Source: Litorimonas sp046250185 (GTDB lineage Bacteria; Pseudomonadota; Alphaproteobacteria; Caulobacterales; Maricaulaceae). Taken from it: 64,000 nt of DNA. Of the stretch, positions 35,601 to 43,669 are shown one piece after another. The stretch's first letter is position 1; the number at the start of each line of letters is the position of its first letter. The position numbers and the translations under genes are program-made. Below the pieces are notes generated by a model. That model made no database searches and had not been told where the DNA came from. It saw only the letters and a program-made list of their open reading frames with translations. The DNA lies in the NCBI RefSeq assembly GCF_046250185.1, contig NZ_CP176469.1, one strand, 5' to 3'.

Positions 35601-35893
35601 TTGAGACATCTACCCAAGCGGAATTCTTGAAGCCTATGGTCGTCGCGCTGGCCTTTGGGGTCTTGTTTGACTTCTTCTTGACCCTGATGTTAGTGCCCGC
35701 CATGTACGGTATTGGTGTCGATATTACGCGTGTTTTCCGCAGCCTGTGGCGCGGTCAAAAGCAAGAGGGCTTTGGCAGCCAATATGACCCGAATGTGGTT
35801 CTGGCCTTGGATGATATGGACGTCGCAGACGTTTCGCCGACGACGCCCAACCCACAAACAGGGGGCGGCCTCACCGCCGAGCCTGCAGAATAA
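32663..35893 (+). CDS. RND family efflux permease
   Basis: 1076 residues, twelve membrane helices in two halves with large periplasmic loops. Helix 4 carries the proton-relay Asp pair region (GIVVDDAIVVGESI). GLLAIAFRSY and the FGFFAASGVAVNDNLVLIDYVNRL stretch correspond to the second half. It exports hydrophobic or amphiphilic compounds from the periplasm using the proton gradient. The closest type looks like HAE1/MMPL-like AcrB relatives with unknown substrate. No regulator is linked. Starts 2 bp after the adaptor stop. The C-terminal ~50 residues are cytosolic. Confidence 0.92.
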   Translation: MRGLLAWFVKNPVAANLMMCALFVMGAFGYMNLEREFIPQATINGMSVSVSWPGASPRDVEEQLIVRIEEAVDGLDGIDYIEATAREGSGNVNIRTKLSVDYEKMLDQVKGRVDAIQNLPPDAFRPQIFRWDQRPDIMYLALYGDVDRLTLQRAATELRLELTKLTGLQLTEQISKVPEQVTIEISEDELRRYNLTFSQVAQAISGTSINQSAGTVETTGGNLQLRARNLANSQADFERIIVRQTPEGGVVRVKDIAKVIDGFDDDKFSASFRGKPAAVFQVLSPDTMNITAAGEAIRKFEKEINETLPPDLKFGIWFDGSTMFDSRMNLISSNALSGMALVLIILMLFLRPAVAMWVTIGIAAAFAGALAIAPSIGITLNMISLFAFLLVIGIVVDDAIVVGESIHLHNENGIIGPRGAVAGGTMVMKPVFFAVITTIMMFVPFMLMSGPISEIFSQISLVVIAVLIFSLVEAFFILPAHLRHLKPIHPEEQGKFMRFQTRIAESLVTFAREKFRPVIAMVIKFRYVTLSIFMGLMAMAVMLLQAGIAPSAMLPEVEGDMIQFNARFPEGTTFERLAQVKAQVDAGVAELNANYEADFGIDTPPIENPGTITEGRSVEGFLGLSSGDTRREVSTKMIADKLEEYVGPIPDAYRVNYGTTQGPNSGGGGLYYGITSSDPEALKTALLELKAEIETYNSVPRAWDGLESSAREIRFVMKPGAETLGITLQDVSRQVREAFYGREVQRLPRNGEDVRVMVRYPREARESIDSLKELRIRGANGVEVPIYSIAEVEFADGVGRIQRRDRKQVNYTGARVRGDQQEVARIKSDLDENFFPQWELRHPRVSRIQVGDDELETTFMSELKVSLIAILFMMYGLLAIAFRSYAQPLLIMVAIPFAFIGMIFGNIVTGVPFGMMSLFGFFAASGVAVNDNLVLIDYVNRLRDKGVGAYQAMLDACVARFRPILLTSVTTFIGITPILFETSTQAEFLKPMVVALAFGVLFDFFLTLMLVPAMYGIGVDITRVFRSLWRGQKQEGFGSQYDPNVVLALDDMDVADVSPTTPNPQTGGGLTAEPAE

Positions 35894-35936
35894 TTCGCCA
35901 AATAATTAAATGAAAATCTGAATAACGGAGACAACT

Positions 35937-38015
35937 ATGACAATGACGAAGTTTATGGGCGCGAGCTTTATCGCGCTGACGCTCAGCCTATCAGCCTGTG
36001 GCAATAAGACGGAAACTGGCGACAGCTCAACGACCGAACAAGGTATGGTTGACGCTAAACCTACGCTAGGCACATTTGGTGTCGCGCTGGAGAACATGAA
36101 TACAAGCGTTAAGCCAGGTGATGATTTCTTTGCTTATGTAAATGGCGGCTGGCTCGACACGATGGAAATTCCCGCTGATAAATCCAGCTATGGCAATTTC
36201 ACCAAGCTCCGCGATTTATCAGAAGACCGCGTGAAATTAATTATCGAAGAGGCGGCCGAGACTGACGCGCCTCTGGGCTCCAATGAGCAGAAGATCGGCG
36301 ACCTCTACGCAGCGTTCATGGATCAAGAACAGATCGAAGAGCGCGGTCTTGCACCTATTCAAGCTGATCTTGACCGTATTCGGTCGCTATCAAGCAAGAC
36401 TGAGCTGACAAAATTCATGGCGGAGCCAGGTATCCCTGTTAGCTCGCCTATCGGATATTGGGTGTCGCCCGATGCGAAAAATCCGACTGAGTATATCGTC
36501 TATATGACACAATCAGGCCTCGGCATGGGCAATCGAGATTACTATTTCGACGAGGGCGAAGAGGCGGATGCTAAACGTGATGCCTATGTCAAATTCCTGA
36601 CGATCATGTTGTCAGAAGCGGGCTTGGACAATGCAGAAGCGCGGGCCGACAAAGTCATGGCATTTGAAACGGCTCTCGCGGAACATCACTGGGATAATGT
36701 CAAACGCCGCAATCGCAGCCTGACTTATAACAAGATGACGATGGACGAATTAGAAGCTTACGCGCCTGGAATTGAGTATGACGTCATGCTCGACGCGTCT
36801 CTCTTAGGTGATCAAGATACATTTGTTGTACGCGAAAAAGATGCATTTAAAGGCATCGCCAAAGTCATGGCCGACACAGATCTGGACGTCCTGAAAGACT
36901 ATATGACCAAGAGCTATATGTCCTCCATGGCGTCTTATCTGCCCAAACGGATCGACGATGCGAGCTTTGATTTCTACTCCCGCACCATGCGCGGAACCGA
37001 GCAGCAGCGCGACCGCTGGAAGCGCGGCGTGAGCGTGATCAATGGTCAAATGGGCGAGATTGTTGGCAAGGTTTATGTCGATAAATACTTCAAGCCAGAG
37101 GCCAAAGCGCAAATGTTAGAGCTTGTTGAAAACCTCCGGGCGACCTTCAAAGAAGGCATCGATAATCTGGAGTGGATGGGCGAAGACACGAAAGTGCAAG
37201 CGCAAGATAAGCTCGCGAAATTTAATCCGAAGATCGGTTATCCTGATAAATGGACAGATTATTCCGAACTACAAATTGATCGGGATGACCTGGTAGGGTC
37301 CATTAAATCCGCCAGTATTTGGAGCTGGAAAGATGAGATTTCTAAACTCGGCGGCCCGATTGATAAGGACGAGTGGGGGATGAACCCACAAACGGTCAAT
37401 GCGTATTACCGCCCGGACCTGAACGAAATCGTCTTCCCTGCTGCGATTTTGCAAGCGCCATTCTTTGATCCCGCCGCTGATCCGGCTGTCAATTACGGCG
37501 GTATTGGCGCAGTTATCGGCCATGAAATGGGCCACGGATTTGACGACCAGGGTCGCAAAACCGACGGCGACGGAAAGCAGCGCGATTGGTGGACGAAGGA
37601 AGACGGCGAAGCGTTTGAAGCCCGTTCCAAAGCGCTAGTCGAGCAATATAATCAATTCGAGCCGCTGCCCGGTGTGTTCGTCAACGGCCAGCTTGGCCTC
37701 GGCGAAAATATTGGTGACCTGACAGGGATTACCATGGCCTATAAAGCCTATAAAAAATCGCTGAACGGCGAAGAAGCTCCAGTGATTGACGGCTTTACAG
37801 GTGATCAGCGTTTCTTCCTCGCATATGGTCAAATCTGGGCACGGAAATTCCGTGACGAGGCGATGAAGACGCAAGTCAAAAACGGCCCTCATAGTCCCGG
37901 TAAATACCGCGCGAACGGGATCGTTCGTAATTTCGGGCCGTGGTATGACGCCTTTGATGTGCAACCCGGCGACGCGCTCTATATTGCGCCCGAAGATCGC
38001 GTCAAAATCTGGTAA
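35937..38015 (+). CDS. M13 family metallopeptidase (neprilysin/PepO-like), lipoprotein
   Basis: 692 residues. Lipobox SLSAC (Cys21). The zinc site is HEMGHGFDDQGR, followed by ENIGDLTG, which supplies the third ligand. NAYYRPDLNEIVFPAAILQAPFF precedes it, as in PepO/neprilysin. The N-terminal domain opens with PGDDFFAYVNGGWLDTMEIP, also typical. The family cleaves small peptides (<~40 residues), here most likely on the periplasmic face of a membrane. GGAGAC lies upstream of the start. A Rho-independent terminator follows. Confidence 0.93.
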   Translation: MTMTKFMGASFIALTLSLSACGNKTETGDSSTTEQGMVDAKPTLGTFGVALENMNTSVKPGDDFFAYVNGGWLDTMEIPADKSSYGNFTKLRDLSEDRVKLIIEEAAETDAPLGSNEQKIGDLYAAFMDQEQIEERGLAPIQADLDRIRSLSSKTELTKFMAEPGIPVSSPIGYWVSPDAKNPTEYIVYMTQSGLGMGNRDYYFDEGEEADAKRDAYVKFLTIMLSEAGLDNAEARADKVMAFETALAEHHWDNVKRRNRSLTYNKMTMDELEAYAPGIEYDVMLDASLLGDQDTFVVREKDAFKGIAKVMADTDLDVLKDYMTKSYMSSMASYLPKRIDDASFDFYSRTMRGTEQQRDRWKRGVSVINGQMGEIVGKVYVDKYFKPEAKAQMLELVENLRATFKEGIDNLEWMGEDTKVQAQDKLAKFNPKIGYPDKWTDYSELQIDRDDLVGSIKSASIWSWKDEISKLGGPIDKDEWGMNPQTVNAYYRPDLNEIVFPAAILQAPFFDPAADPAVNYGGIGAVIGHEMGHGFDDQGRKTDGDGKQRDWWTKEDGEAFEARSKALVEQYNQFEPLPGVFVNGQLGLGENIGDLTGITMAYKAYKKSLNGEEAPVIDGFTGDQRFFLAYGQIWARKFRDEAMKTQVKNGPHSPGKYRANGIVRNFGPWYDAFDVQPGDALYIAPEDRVKIW

Positions 38016-38023
38016 TGATTTCA

Positions 38024-38056
38024 TGGAACCTTGCAGTCTCTGCGGGGTTTCTTTTT
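38024..38056 (+). terminator. Rho-independent terminator after M13 peptidase
   Basis: Stem AACC-TT-GCAG pairs with CTGC-GG-GGTT around a TCT loop, followed by TCTTTTT. It precedes the dodecin gene. Confidence 0.8.
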
Positions 38057-38082
38057 ATGTAACTACATCAGGAGAGAGAGAT

Positions 38083-38292
38083 ATGTCAGCCGATACTTAC
38101 GCCATTTCCAAAATCGTTGGGACGTCCAAGAAATCTATCGAACACGCCATTGAAAACGGCCTTGCCACAGCGGCCGAGAGCGTGCGCGGCATGAACTGGT
38201 TTGAAGTCATTTCAACACGCGGTTATATCGAGGAAGGTAAAGTCGCCTATTATCAAGTGACCCTTGAATTTGGATTTAAATACGACCGCTAA
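38083..38292 (+). CDS. Dodecin, flavin-binding type
   Basis: 69 residues from ATG 38083, with GGAGAGAG 7 bp upstream; the longer frame is rejected because it overlaps the terminator and peptidase end. IVGTSKKSIEHAIENGLATAAESVRGMNWFEV and GKVAYYQVTLEFGFKYD are the dodecin pattern. Trp39 and Gln58 correspond to the flavin-stacking Trp and binding Gln of the archaeal and bacterial dodecins. Dodecins form hollow dodecamers that bind flavins (FMN, riboflavin or lumichrome) as a buffer. A second, Trp-less dodecin gene lies at 47926. Confidence 0.93.
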   Translation: MSADTYAISKIVGTSKKSIEHAIENGLATAAESVRGMNWFEVISTRGYIEEGKVAYYQVTLEFGFKYDR

Positions 38293-38305
38293 TCGCGGAA
38301 GTTAA

Positions 38306-39424
38306 TTAGGCGCGGCGGAGTGTTCTGACCGCGTCTATCATTGCACGCGCACGACCTGAAAAATCATCTTCACACGCTGCTATCTGGCTATAACGGCGGC
38401 GCAATTTGCCAGGGATATCGGCAAGCGCATTTTCGCCCCAGCGCTCAGTTGCGGCGTATAATTTTGACGCATGTGAGGCGGGCCCGCTGACTGGCACATA
38501 GCCAGAGACCACGCGCTGTCCATCTGTCGCATATTGGCGTTTATAGCCATCCGTCCCAGCCCCCAAATCAATCCGAGAATAGCCCAAACCCTGCGCGGCA
38601 TCGATCATGCCTTCAAGCAGTTGTATGCCTGGCGCGAAGCTGTGGAACTCGCTATCGTAAGCGACGATCCAACTGTGAAAGACGTTTCCGTCGGTCAGCC
38701 CTAAATCGATCGCGGCTAGACGATCTCCAAAATAAAGTGCGTGCATGTCATTGCGCAGCGGCGCATCTGGCCCGCGCTCCCATAGGCGACGGATCAGGCC
38801 CATCGTCCAATCGGCGGACAGGACGTTATATTTTCCTGTCTCGACAAACTTCTCGACTTTCCATTTGATCAAGCTTTGAAACACGTCAATATCTCGCGAA
38901 CCGTGAACGAAGCGGCGCGGGCCAAATTCCTCCTCCGCTTTGCGGATGCGACGGCGCGTTGATTTCATGTGTCGGGAATAGCTGCTATCCCGGGTAGTGC
39001 GCCAAGCTTCGGCTGTATCGGGCAGCTCTAGCGCGGCTGTTTCCAGTTCGGACAAGATGTGCGTCGCGCTCATCGCTTCGGTATCGATAGCTGAATTAAA
39101 ATGCAGCGCCCCAATAGATGTGCCGTCCAATAGCTCTGCATAGGTCACGCCGCCTGCGCTGATAATCCCGTGATAATCAGACATAGGCGCCCCGACGGGA
39201 CGCGCGAAACGATCGCCTTGAATAGGGAGAAACGCTGCAGCTTTGCCGTTATCATAGCGGCACACAACCCGCACATCATCACGCAATGCGCCTATTGTGC
39301 TTGTGTAGTCAGGATGGAAATAGGGGCTGATGAGGGCAGGGTTACCGTCGCGCAGGCATGACCACGCCGCCCAATCGGCCTCGGTCATGGCGTCCACCGC
39401 CTTGATCACCGTTTCTATTGACAT
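38306..39424 (-). CDS. CelD/BcsL-type GNAT acetyltransferase
   Basis: 372 residues from ATG 39424. A double GNAT fold is suggested, with the second half carrying the BioF2-like core: MHALYFGDRLAAIDLGLTDGNVFHSWIVAYDSEF, then PGIQLLEGMIDAAQGLGYSRIDLGAGTDGYKRQYA. This is the signature of CelD/BcsL-type acyltransferases found beside exopolysaccharide or cellulose genes. No polysaccharide genes are adjacent here, so its substrate is unknown. Separate from its neighbours; the convergent dodecin gene ends 14 bp away. Confidence 0.8.
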   Translation of the reverse strand: MSIETVIKAVDAMTEADWAAWSCLRDGNPALISPYFHPDYTSTIGALRDDVRVVCRYDNGKAAAFLPIQGDRFARPVGAPMSDYHGIISAGGVTYAELLDGTSIGALHFNSAIDTEAMSATHILSELETAALELPDTAEAWRTTRDSSYSRHMKSTRRRIRKAEEEFGPRRFVHGSRDIDVFQSLIKWKVEKFVETGKYNVLSADWTMGLIRRLWERGPDAPLRNDMHALYFGDRLAAIDLGLTDGNVFHSWIVAYDSEFHSFAPGIQLLEGMIDAAQGLGYSRIDLGAGTDGYKRQYATDGQRVVSGYVPVSGPASHASKLYAATERWGENALADIPGKLRRRYSQIAACEDDFSGRARAMIDAVRTLRRA

Positions 39425-39502
39425 CAAATTATAGCAGCCATCGGCTGCTCCCAAACCTTCAATTCAAAAGCAGGGATAGCAGAGAATGGCTAAGACGCTG
39501 TT

Positions 39503-39540
39503 AAAAGGCCGCGAGGGTTTCGAGGAGGGTCGCCCTCGCG
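39503..39540 (-). terminator. Probable terminator of the 39551-40000 gene
   Basis: A perfect 8-bp inverted repeat (CGCGAGGG at 39510-39517 and CCCTCGCG at 39533-39540) is followed on the minus strand by GCCTTTT. It lies just past the stop of the secreted protein gene. The U tract is short. Confidence 0.55.
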
Positions 39541-39550
39541 ACCAGTTCAG

Positions 39551-40000
39551 TTATTTCATCGTGATTTCGTGCATCATATATTCGCCCGTAATCGTACGAA
39601 TATCAGGATAGGTCTTCGTGACTTCGCGAGACTTTTTCACATTTTGCGCGCCCCATTCCTTCATAAAGGCATCATATTTTGCCTTTGAGGGAGCAAGGTC
39701 TGCGGTATTTTTGTATTGTACGACCAAGATCATATTAAACTCACCGCTGACAGGCAGGGCGCTGGCGTAAATCGCGTAGTCTTCAATATGGCCGAGTTTC
39801 TTGGCGACTTCATTGGATGCGACCCATGTGCCTTTGAGCCCTTCGAGGTAATAATCCCCCATATTCGCGTCGACTTTGACAGTTGTCACGCTGGAGACAG
39901 TATCGCTGATGTCGTAATCTTTGTAAGTTTCGAGTTGCGCGAAGGCAGGTTGAGCGAAGGCGATCATGCCTAAGGCAGTCAGTGTTGATAAAATTTTCAT
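39551..40000 (-). CDS. Secreted protein of unknown function
   Basis: 149 residues from the ATG at 40000 (the frame is open to 40081, but the signal peptide begins here). The signal peptide is MKILSTLTALGMIAFAQPAFA with Ala-x-Ala cleavage. The mature part is Lys/Tyr-rich and alternates short strands and helices (KTYPDIRTITGEYMMHE), with no Cys or recognisable motif. It resembles a family of small periplasmic proteins in related bacteria by character, but I cannot name a family. Downstream of ctrA, beyond its terminator, so transcribed separately. Confidence 0.75.
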   Translation of the reverse strand: MKILSTLTALGMIAFAQPAFAQLETYKDYDISDTVSSVTTVKVDANMGDYYLEGLKGTWVASNEVAKKLGHIEDYAIYASALPVSGEFNMILVVQYKNTADLAPSKAKYDAFMKEWGAQNVKKSREVTKTYPDIRTITGEYMMHEITMK

Positions 40001-40362
40001 GGTTGCGTCCCTTATGAAGTGGCAAAATTGCCATGATGATGCTGGACGAATAGCCCGAGCGCCATCGCGCGCGATATGCACGTCAGAAAAGAGCTTAGGC
40101 TAGAATTAATTTCGGATGTGTCGTCCATGATTACGATTCACATCGCAACTTTACGGACTGTAACAAATCGGATTCGCGCCCAAACCCTGTGCAATGACCT
40201 AGGGTGAATGTAGGTGCGAGTCTACGCGGCCCAAGTTGTATATATTACACGTGCGTTAAAAGCCGAGGGGAGTTTATGGCGCAGAAAAAAACCCCGCTGG
40301 CAAGGCGGGGTTCATTTGGCAGACGTGGGAGGACGTCTTGGTATCAGCCCAGAGGGCGGCGC
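40001..40362. other. Intergenic region between ctrA and a secreted protein gene
   Basis: About 360 bp with no convincing gene. It holds the ctrA terminator (40284-40312) and presumably the promoter of the minus-strand secreted protein. Three GANTC sites lie at 40135, 40171 and 40218. A short plus-strand open frame at 40214-40405 runs through the terminator and into ctrA and is not called. Confidence 0.5.
40284..40312 (-). terminator. Rho-independent terminator of ctrA
   Basis: Stem ACCCCGC/GCGGGGT with a short loop, followed on the minus strand by a run of seven Ts. It lies 51 bp past the ctrA stop. Confidence 0.85.
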
Positions 40363-41058
40363 TTATGCGCTCATTTTATCTTTGGCAGGATCGCGTAGCA
40401 CATAGCCACGGCCCCAAACGGTCTCAATATAGTGATCACCCTGTGTCGCAGATGCCAATTTCTTGCGCAGCTTACAGATAAACACGTCGATGATTTTTAG
40501 TTCTGGCTCGTCCATACCGCCGTAAAGGTGGTTCAGGAACATTTCCTTCGTCAGAGTTGTACCCTTCCGCAAGGAAAGCAGTTCTAGCATTTGGTATTCT
40601 TTACCGGTCAGGTGAACGCGGTGATCACCGACTTCAACCGTCTTGGCGTCGAGGTTCACTTTAATATCGCCTGTTGTAATCACAGACTGGCTGTGACCTT
40701 TAGAACGGCGGACAACAGCGTGGATGCGGGCAACCAGCTCGTCTTTGTGGAACGGCTTGGTCATAAAGTCATCTGCGCCAGTGCCGAGGCCGCGAACTTT
40801 GCTGTCAATGTCGGACGTGCCGGACAGGATAAAGATTGGTGTATTGACCTTTGCCATCCGCAAAGTCTTTAAAACGTCGAAACCAGGCATATCGGGGAGG
40901 TTTAGGTCCAGCAATATAATGTCATAGTCGTAAAGTTTGCCGAGATCGACGCCTTCTTCACCCAGATCGGTGGTATAGACATTGAACCCCTCGGATTTTA
41001 GCATCAATTCGATGCCTTGTGCTGTTGCACTATCATCTTCAATTAAGAGAACGCGCAT
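40363..41058 (-). CDS. ctrA: Cell-cycle master response regulator CtrA
   Basis: 231 residues, the same length as Caulobacter CtrA, with the phospho-acceptor at Asp51. The receiver begins MRVLLIEDDSATAQGIELML. The DNA-binding domain contains LTGKEYQMLELLSLRKGTTLTKEMFLNHLYGGMDEPELKIIDVFICKLRKKL, essentially diagnostic of CtrA. The C-terminus has the Ala-rich degradation-tag-like end (KDKMSA). CtrA silences the origin and activates division, flagellar and methylation genes. Its upstream region holds two GANTC sites (CcrM methylation targets) and several TTAA half-sites. Confidence 0.97.
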   Translation of the reverse strand: MRVLLIEDDSATAQGIELMLKSEGFNVYTTDLGEEGVDLGKLYDYDIILLDLNLPDMPGFDVLKTLRMAKVNTPIFILSGTSDIDSKVRGLGTGADDFMTKPFHKDELVARIHAVVRRSKGHSQSVITTGDIKVNLDAKTVEVGDHRVHLTGKEYQMLELLSLRKGTTLTKEMFLNHLYGGMDEPELKIIDVFICKLRKKLASATQGDHYIETVWGRGYVLRDPAKDKMSA

Positions 41059-41076
41059 AATTTTTCCCTCCCAGGC

Positions 41077-41135
41077 GAATCACTATCCCGTAGCCGTCGG
41101 GATATGGTTAATGGAACACTAGCCATATGTGAATC
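41077..41135 (-). promoter_or_regulatory. ctrA promoter region with two GANTC methylation sites
   Basis: GAATC sites occur at 41077-41081 and 41131-41135, within 80 bp upstream of the ctrA start. In Caulobacter the ctrA P1 promoter is controlled by CcrM methylation of a GANTC site. Promoter elements themselves were not assigned. Confidence 0.5.
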
Positions 41136-41313
41136 CCGTAAATCAAGTGTTAACAAGATTAACCATTATGACAAGAAAGATAGTTAACGCGTCGAAACCT
41201 CTATAAACCTATTTTAACCACGCTCCTTTACGCGCTTTAAAGCCTAATCCCGTATGAACAACGCAATGAGGGCAAAGCCCCATAATAGTGGTGAACCGGG
41301 TGAGGGATACAAA

Positions 41314-41688
41314 ATGGCACATTCTATGGAACGTAATGTTCAACAAACACGCTTTGCGATCGCAGATTTACAGAAGCGTATCGCAGTCTTGGAAGCAACG
41401 CGCGAGGATCTCGAGCGTCAAATCCGTAAGTTAAACGACTCTGTCCCAGAGGACGAAGTCGATCCAAATGCACAACGCGAAGGCTATGTCGCCTACGGCT
41501 CTTACGCGCAGTCTGTGATTGCTCGCAAAGAAAACCTCCGTCGCTCGCTAGGCGATATTGGGGTGCAGACATCTGATCTGGCCGCTGATCTGCGCGTTGC
41601 AATGGACGCGCTCGATAGCTTTGAGCGTATTCGCGCACGTCGTCTGGCCGCTAAAGCGGAAGCAGAAACGCAACGCCGCGCTGGCTAA
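41314..41688 (+). CDS. FliJ-like coiled-coil protein
   Basis: 124 residues from ATG 41314, with GAGGG 7 bp upstream; the ATG at 41254 is open but has no ribosome site. The sequence is nearly all charged helix, with heptads in two long segments (IADLQKRIAVLEATREDLERQIRKL; LAADLRVAMDALDSFERIRARRLAAKAEAE) separated by an EGYVAYGSYAQSVIARKENL turn. Size and this pattern suit FliJ, the flagellar export chaperone/ATPase regulator, but the match is weak. No other flagellar gene is in the window. Divergent from ctrA. Confidence 0.6.
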   Translation: MAHSMERNVQQTRFAIADLQKRIAVLEATREDLERQIRKLNDSVPEDEVDPNAQREGYVAYGSYAQSVIARKENLRRSLGDIGVQTSDLAADLRVAMDALDSFERIRARRLAAKAEAETQRRAG

Positions 41689-41728
41689 CACAATAATGAA
41701 TGAGGGGCGCAACCCTCACCAATAATGG

Positions 41729-41762
41729 AAAAACCCGTCTCGTGGGAGTGGCGGGTTTTTTT
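41729..41762. terminator. Bidirectional Rho-independent terminator
   Basis: Stem AACCCG and CGGGTT flank a 14-nt loop, with an A-run on the left and seven Ts on the right. It can terminate the FliJ-like gene (+) and amn (-). Confidence 0.8.
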
Positions 41763-41783
41763 ATGTCTGGGGGTATGCGGTGG

Positions 41784-43265
41784 CTAGCGGAAGACGGGAT
41801 CGTCCAGACTGCGCAGTTTGCGGGAGTGAAGTGTGCCGGAATTGGCCGCGTCTTTGAGGATCGCCATGGTCTCCAGCCCGATCTTCAGATGTTGCGCCAC
41901 CCGCGCGCGGTAAAATTGCGCGGCTTGCCCTGGCAATTTGATCTCGCCGTGAAGCGGACGATCCGAGACGCAGAGTAATGTCCCGTAAGGCACGCGGAAG
42001 CGGTAGCCATTGGCGGCAATCGTCGCGCTTTCCATATCAATCGCAATCGCGCGGGATTGATTAAGGCGCATGCGCAGGTCGGTATAGCGCATTTCCCAGT
42101 TCCGATCATCGGTTGTCACAACTGTGCCCGTGCGCACATGGCGTTTCATTTCCTGTCCTGTCAGGTCCATGACGTCAGAGATCGCTTGCGTCAGACCGAT
42201 CTGCACTTCGGCAATCGTCGGCAGCGGAATTGCGACAGGCAAGACTTCGTCCAGCACTTGATCATCGCGCAGATAGGCATGGGCCAAGACGAAATCACCC
42301 AGCGTTTGCGTTCGCCGCAGTCCGCCGCAATGCCCGAGCATCAACCAGCAATGCGGGCGCAGCACGGCGACGTGATCTGTGATCGTCTTTGCATTGGACG
42401 GCCCAACGCCGATATTTATCAGCGTCACGCCTTGGCCGCCTTCTTCCATGAGGTGATAGGCAGGCATTTGCGGGAGTTTATAGGCGGGATCGGGATTGTA
42501 GTCTTCGCCGTTTGTAATGATGTCGTGGCCTGGGCTGCTAAACCCCGTGTAGCCTTGATCGGCCCCAACCACACGCCGGGCATGTTCGATGAACTCATCA
42601 ACATAGCGCTGGTAATTGGTGAAGATCACGAATTTCTGAAAATGCTTTGGGTCTGTTCCCGTATAGTGGCGGAGGCGTTGTAGCGAGTAATCGGTGCGCA
42701 AAGCGGGAAAGAGCGAGAGCGGGAGCGGCTCGTCACTGGAATGTTCGTCCACACCGTCCGCTATATCATCATGAATATGTTTCAGCGCGGGCAGGGCGAA
42801 ATGCTTGCCAATATCTTGAGACCGCGCTTCGGTCAGGTTAAAATCTGACGGATCAATCGCGAAGGCGACGGGAATATCGTGATCGGAATAGCCGACATAA
42901 TATTGAATGTCGTAAGCGGCCTCTAACTGCTCAAGCTGCCCTTGAACGAAGTCGACGAAAATATCTGAGGCTGTGATCGTTGTGCCGTACCAGCCCGCGC
43001 CGCGCACACTGACAAAACCTTGCAACATCGTACCGTCTTCTTTCGGCGTCCCAATGTATAGAAGAAGATAGGGATAGGTGATGCGCGGGCCAGGGGGGCG
43101 TTCGCCCGTCTCGGCGTAAGTTTTGAAGGCCGTATTTAAATCCGTAATCGCTTCATCATATAAAGCGCACAGCGCATCCGTGACATCTGCAGGCGATTTA
43201 TAGCGCGTTAAGTCATCAAAAAAATGGGGCGGGCTACCAAGCTCGTTCAAAATACACCTCTTCAT
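41784..43265 (-). CDS. amn: AMP nucleosidase
   Basis: 493 residues, the expected size of Amn (E. coli 484). The N-terminal regulatory domain contains RITYPYLLLYIG and the GFVSVRG-AGWYGTTIT block. The C-terminal nucleoside phosphorylase-like domain contains GVTLINIGVGPSNAKTITDHVAVLRPHCWLMLGHCGGLR and AIDMESATIAANGYRFRVPYGTLLCVSD (catalytic acidic residues in the MES segment). It hydrolyses AMP to adenine and ribose-5-phosphate and regulates the adenylate pool. It is separate from its neighbours. Confidence 0.95.
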   Translation of the reverse strand: MKRCILNELGSPPHFFDDLTRYKSPADVTDALCALYDEAITDLNTAFKTYAETGERPPGPRITYPYLLLYIGTPKEDGTMLQGFVSVRGAGWYGTTITASDIFVDFVQGQLEQLEAAYDIQYYVGYSDHDIPVAFAIDPSDFNLTEARSQDIGKHFALPALKHIHDDIADGVDEHSSDEPLPLSLFPALRTDYSLQRLRHYTGTDPKHFQKFVIFTNYQRYVDEFIEHARRVVGADQGYTGFSSPGHDIITNGEDYNPDPAYKLPQMPAYHLMEEGGQGVTLINIGVGPSNAKTITDHVAVLRPHCWLMLGHCGGLRRTQTLGDFVLAHAYLRDDQVLDEVLPVAIPLPTIAEVQIGLTQAISDVMDLTGQEMKRHVRTGTVVTTDDRNWEMRYTDLRMRLNQSRAIAIDMESATIAANGYRFRVPYGTLLCVSDRPLHGEIKLPGQAAQFYRARVAQHLKIGLETMAILKDAANSGTLHSRKLRSLDDPVFR

Positions 43266-43345
43266 ATCTGTCGTTTTTATAAAATTACGCAGATATAAAG
43301 TGTGGCGCTTGGGAAATAAAGATAAATCGACGGCTATTTTTGGGG

Positions 43346-43669
43346 CTAGCCTTCGCCCTCTGGCTCCGCATAAACCCAGTCATGCAGCTCAGAAAACCCG
43401 CCATTATCAGCCAACATTTCCCACTGCTCGTCCTCGGTCAATTCGGGTGTGGAGAGTGTCGACACGCCGATGAATATAACTGCGATCAGGCACGCCGCCA
43501 CAGCCGTGACGGTGCGCCAGTTGAACTTCCGATCATTGGCGGCAGTTATCGTCTGCGGCGCCGCAGCGGCTTTCGCTAGAATATCAGCGGCTAAATCTCC
43601 GCGCGGCGCGGGCGCCTGCAGCGTGTTCAGCACGGCGTCTAATGTCTTATCAGAAGATGTCTTGGTCAT
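43346..43669 (-). CDS. Putative anti-sigma factor, single-pass membrane protein
   Basis: 107 residues. One membrane helix (~52-72, VAACLIAVIFIGVSTL) separates a ~50-residue cytosolic N-terminus from a short acidic periplasmic end (DEQWEMLADNGG). No zinc-binding HxxxCxxC is present. Its start overlaps the ECF sigma stop (ATGA), the usual arrangement of a sigma/anti-sigma pair. The anti-sigma role rests on this context. Confidence 0.65.
   Translation of the reverse strand: MTKTSSDKTLDAVLNTLQAPAPRGDLAADILAKAAAAPQTITAANDRKFNWRTVTAVAACLIAVIFIGVSTLSTPELTEDEQWEMLADNGGFSELHDWVYAEPEGEG

Noticed and set aside
40135..40222. Three GANTC sites in 90 bp upstream of the secreted protein gene
   Set aside because: Mild clustering that could be chance; no known regulatory link.
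40214..40405. Small plus-strand ORF across the ctrA terminator
   Set aside because: It runs through the hairpin and into ctrA antisense, with no ribosome site.
41150..41162. TTAA-N5-TTAA near ctrA as a full CtrA box
   Set aside because: The spacing is 5 instead of 7, so it is listed only as half-sites.
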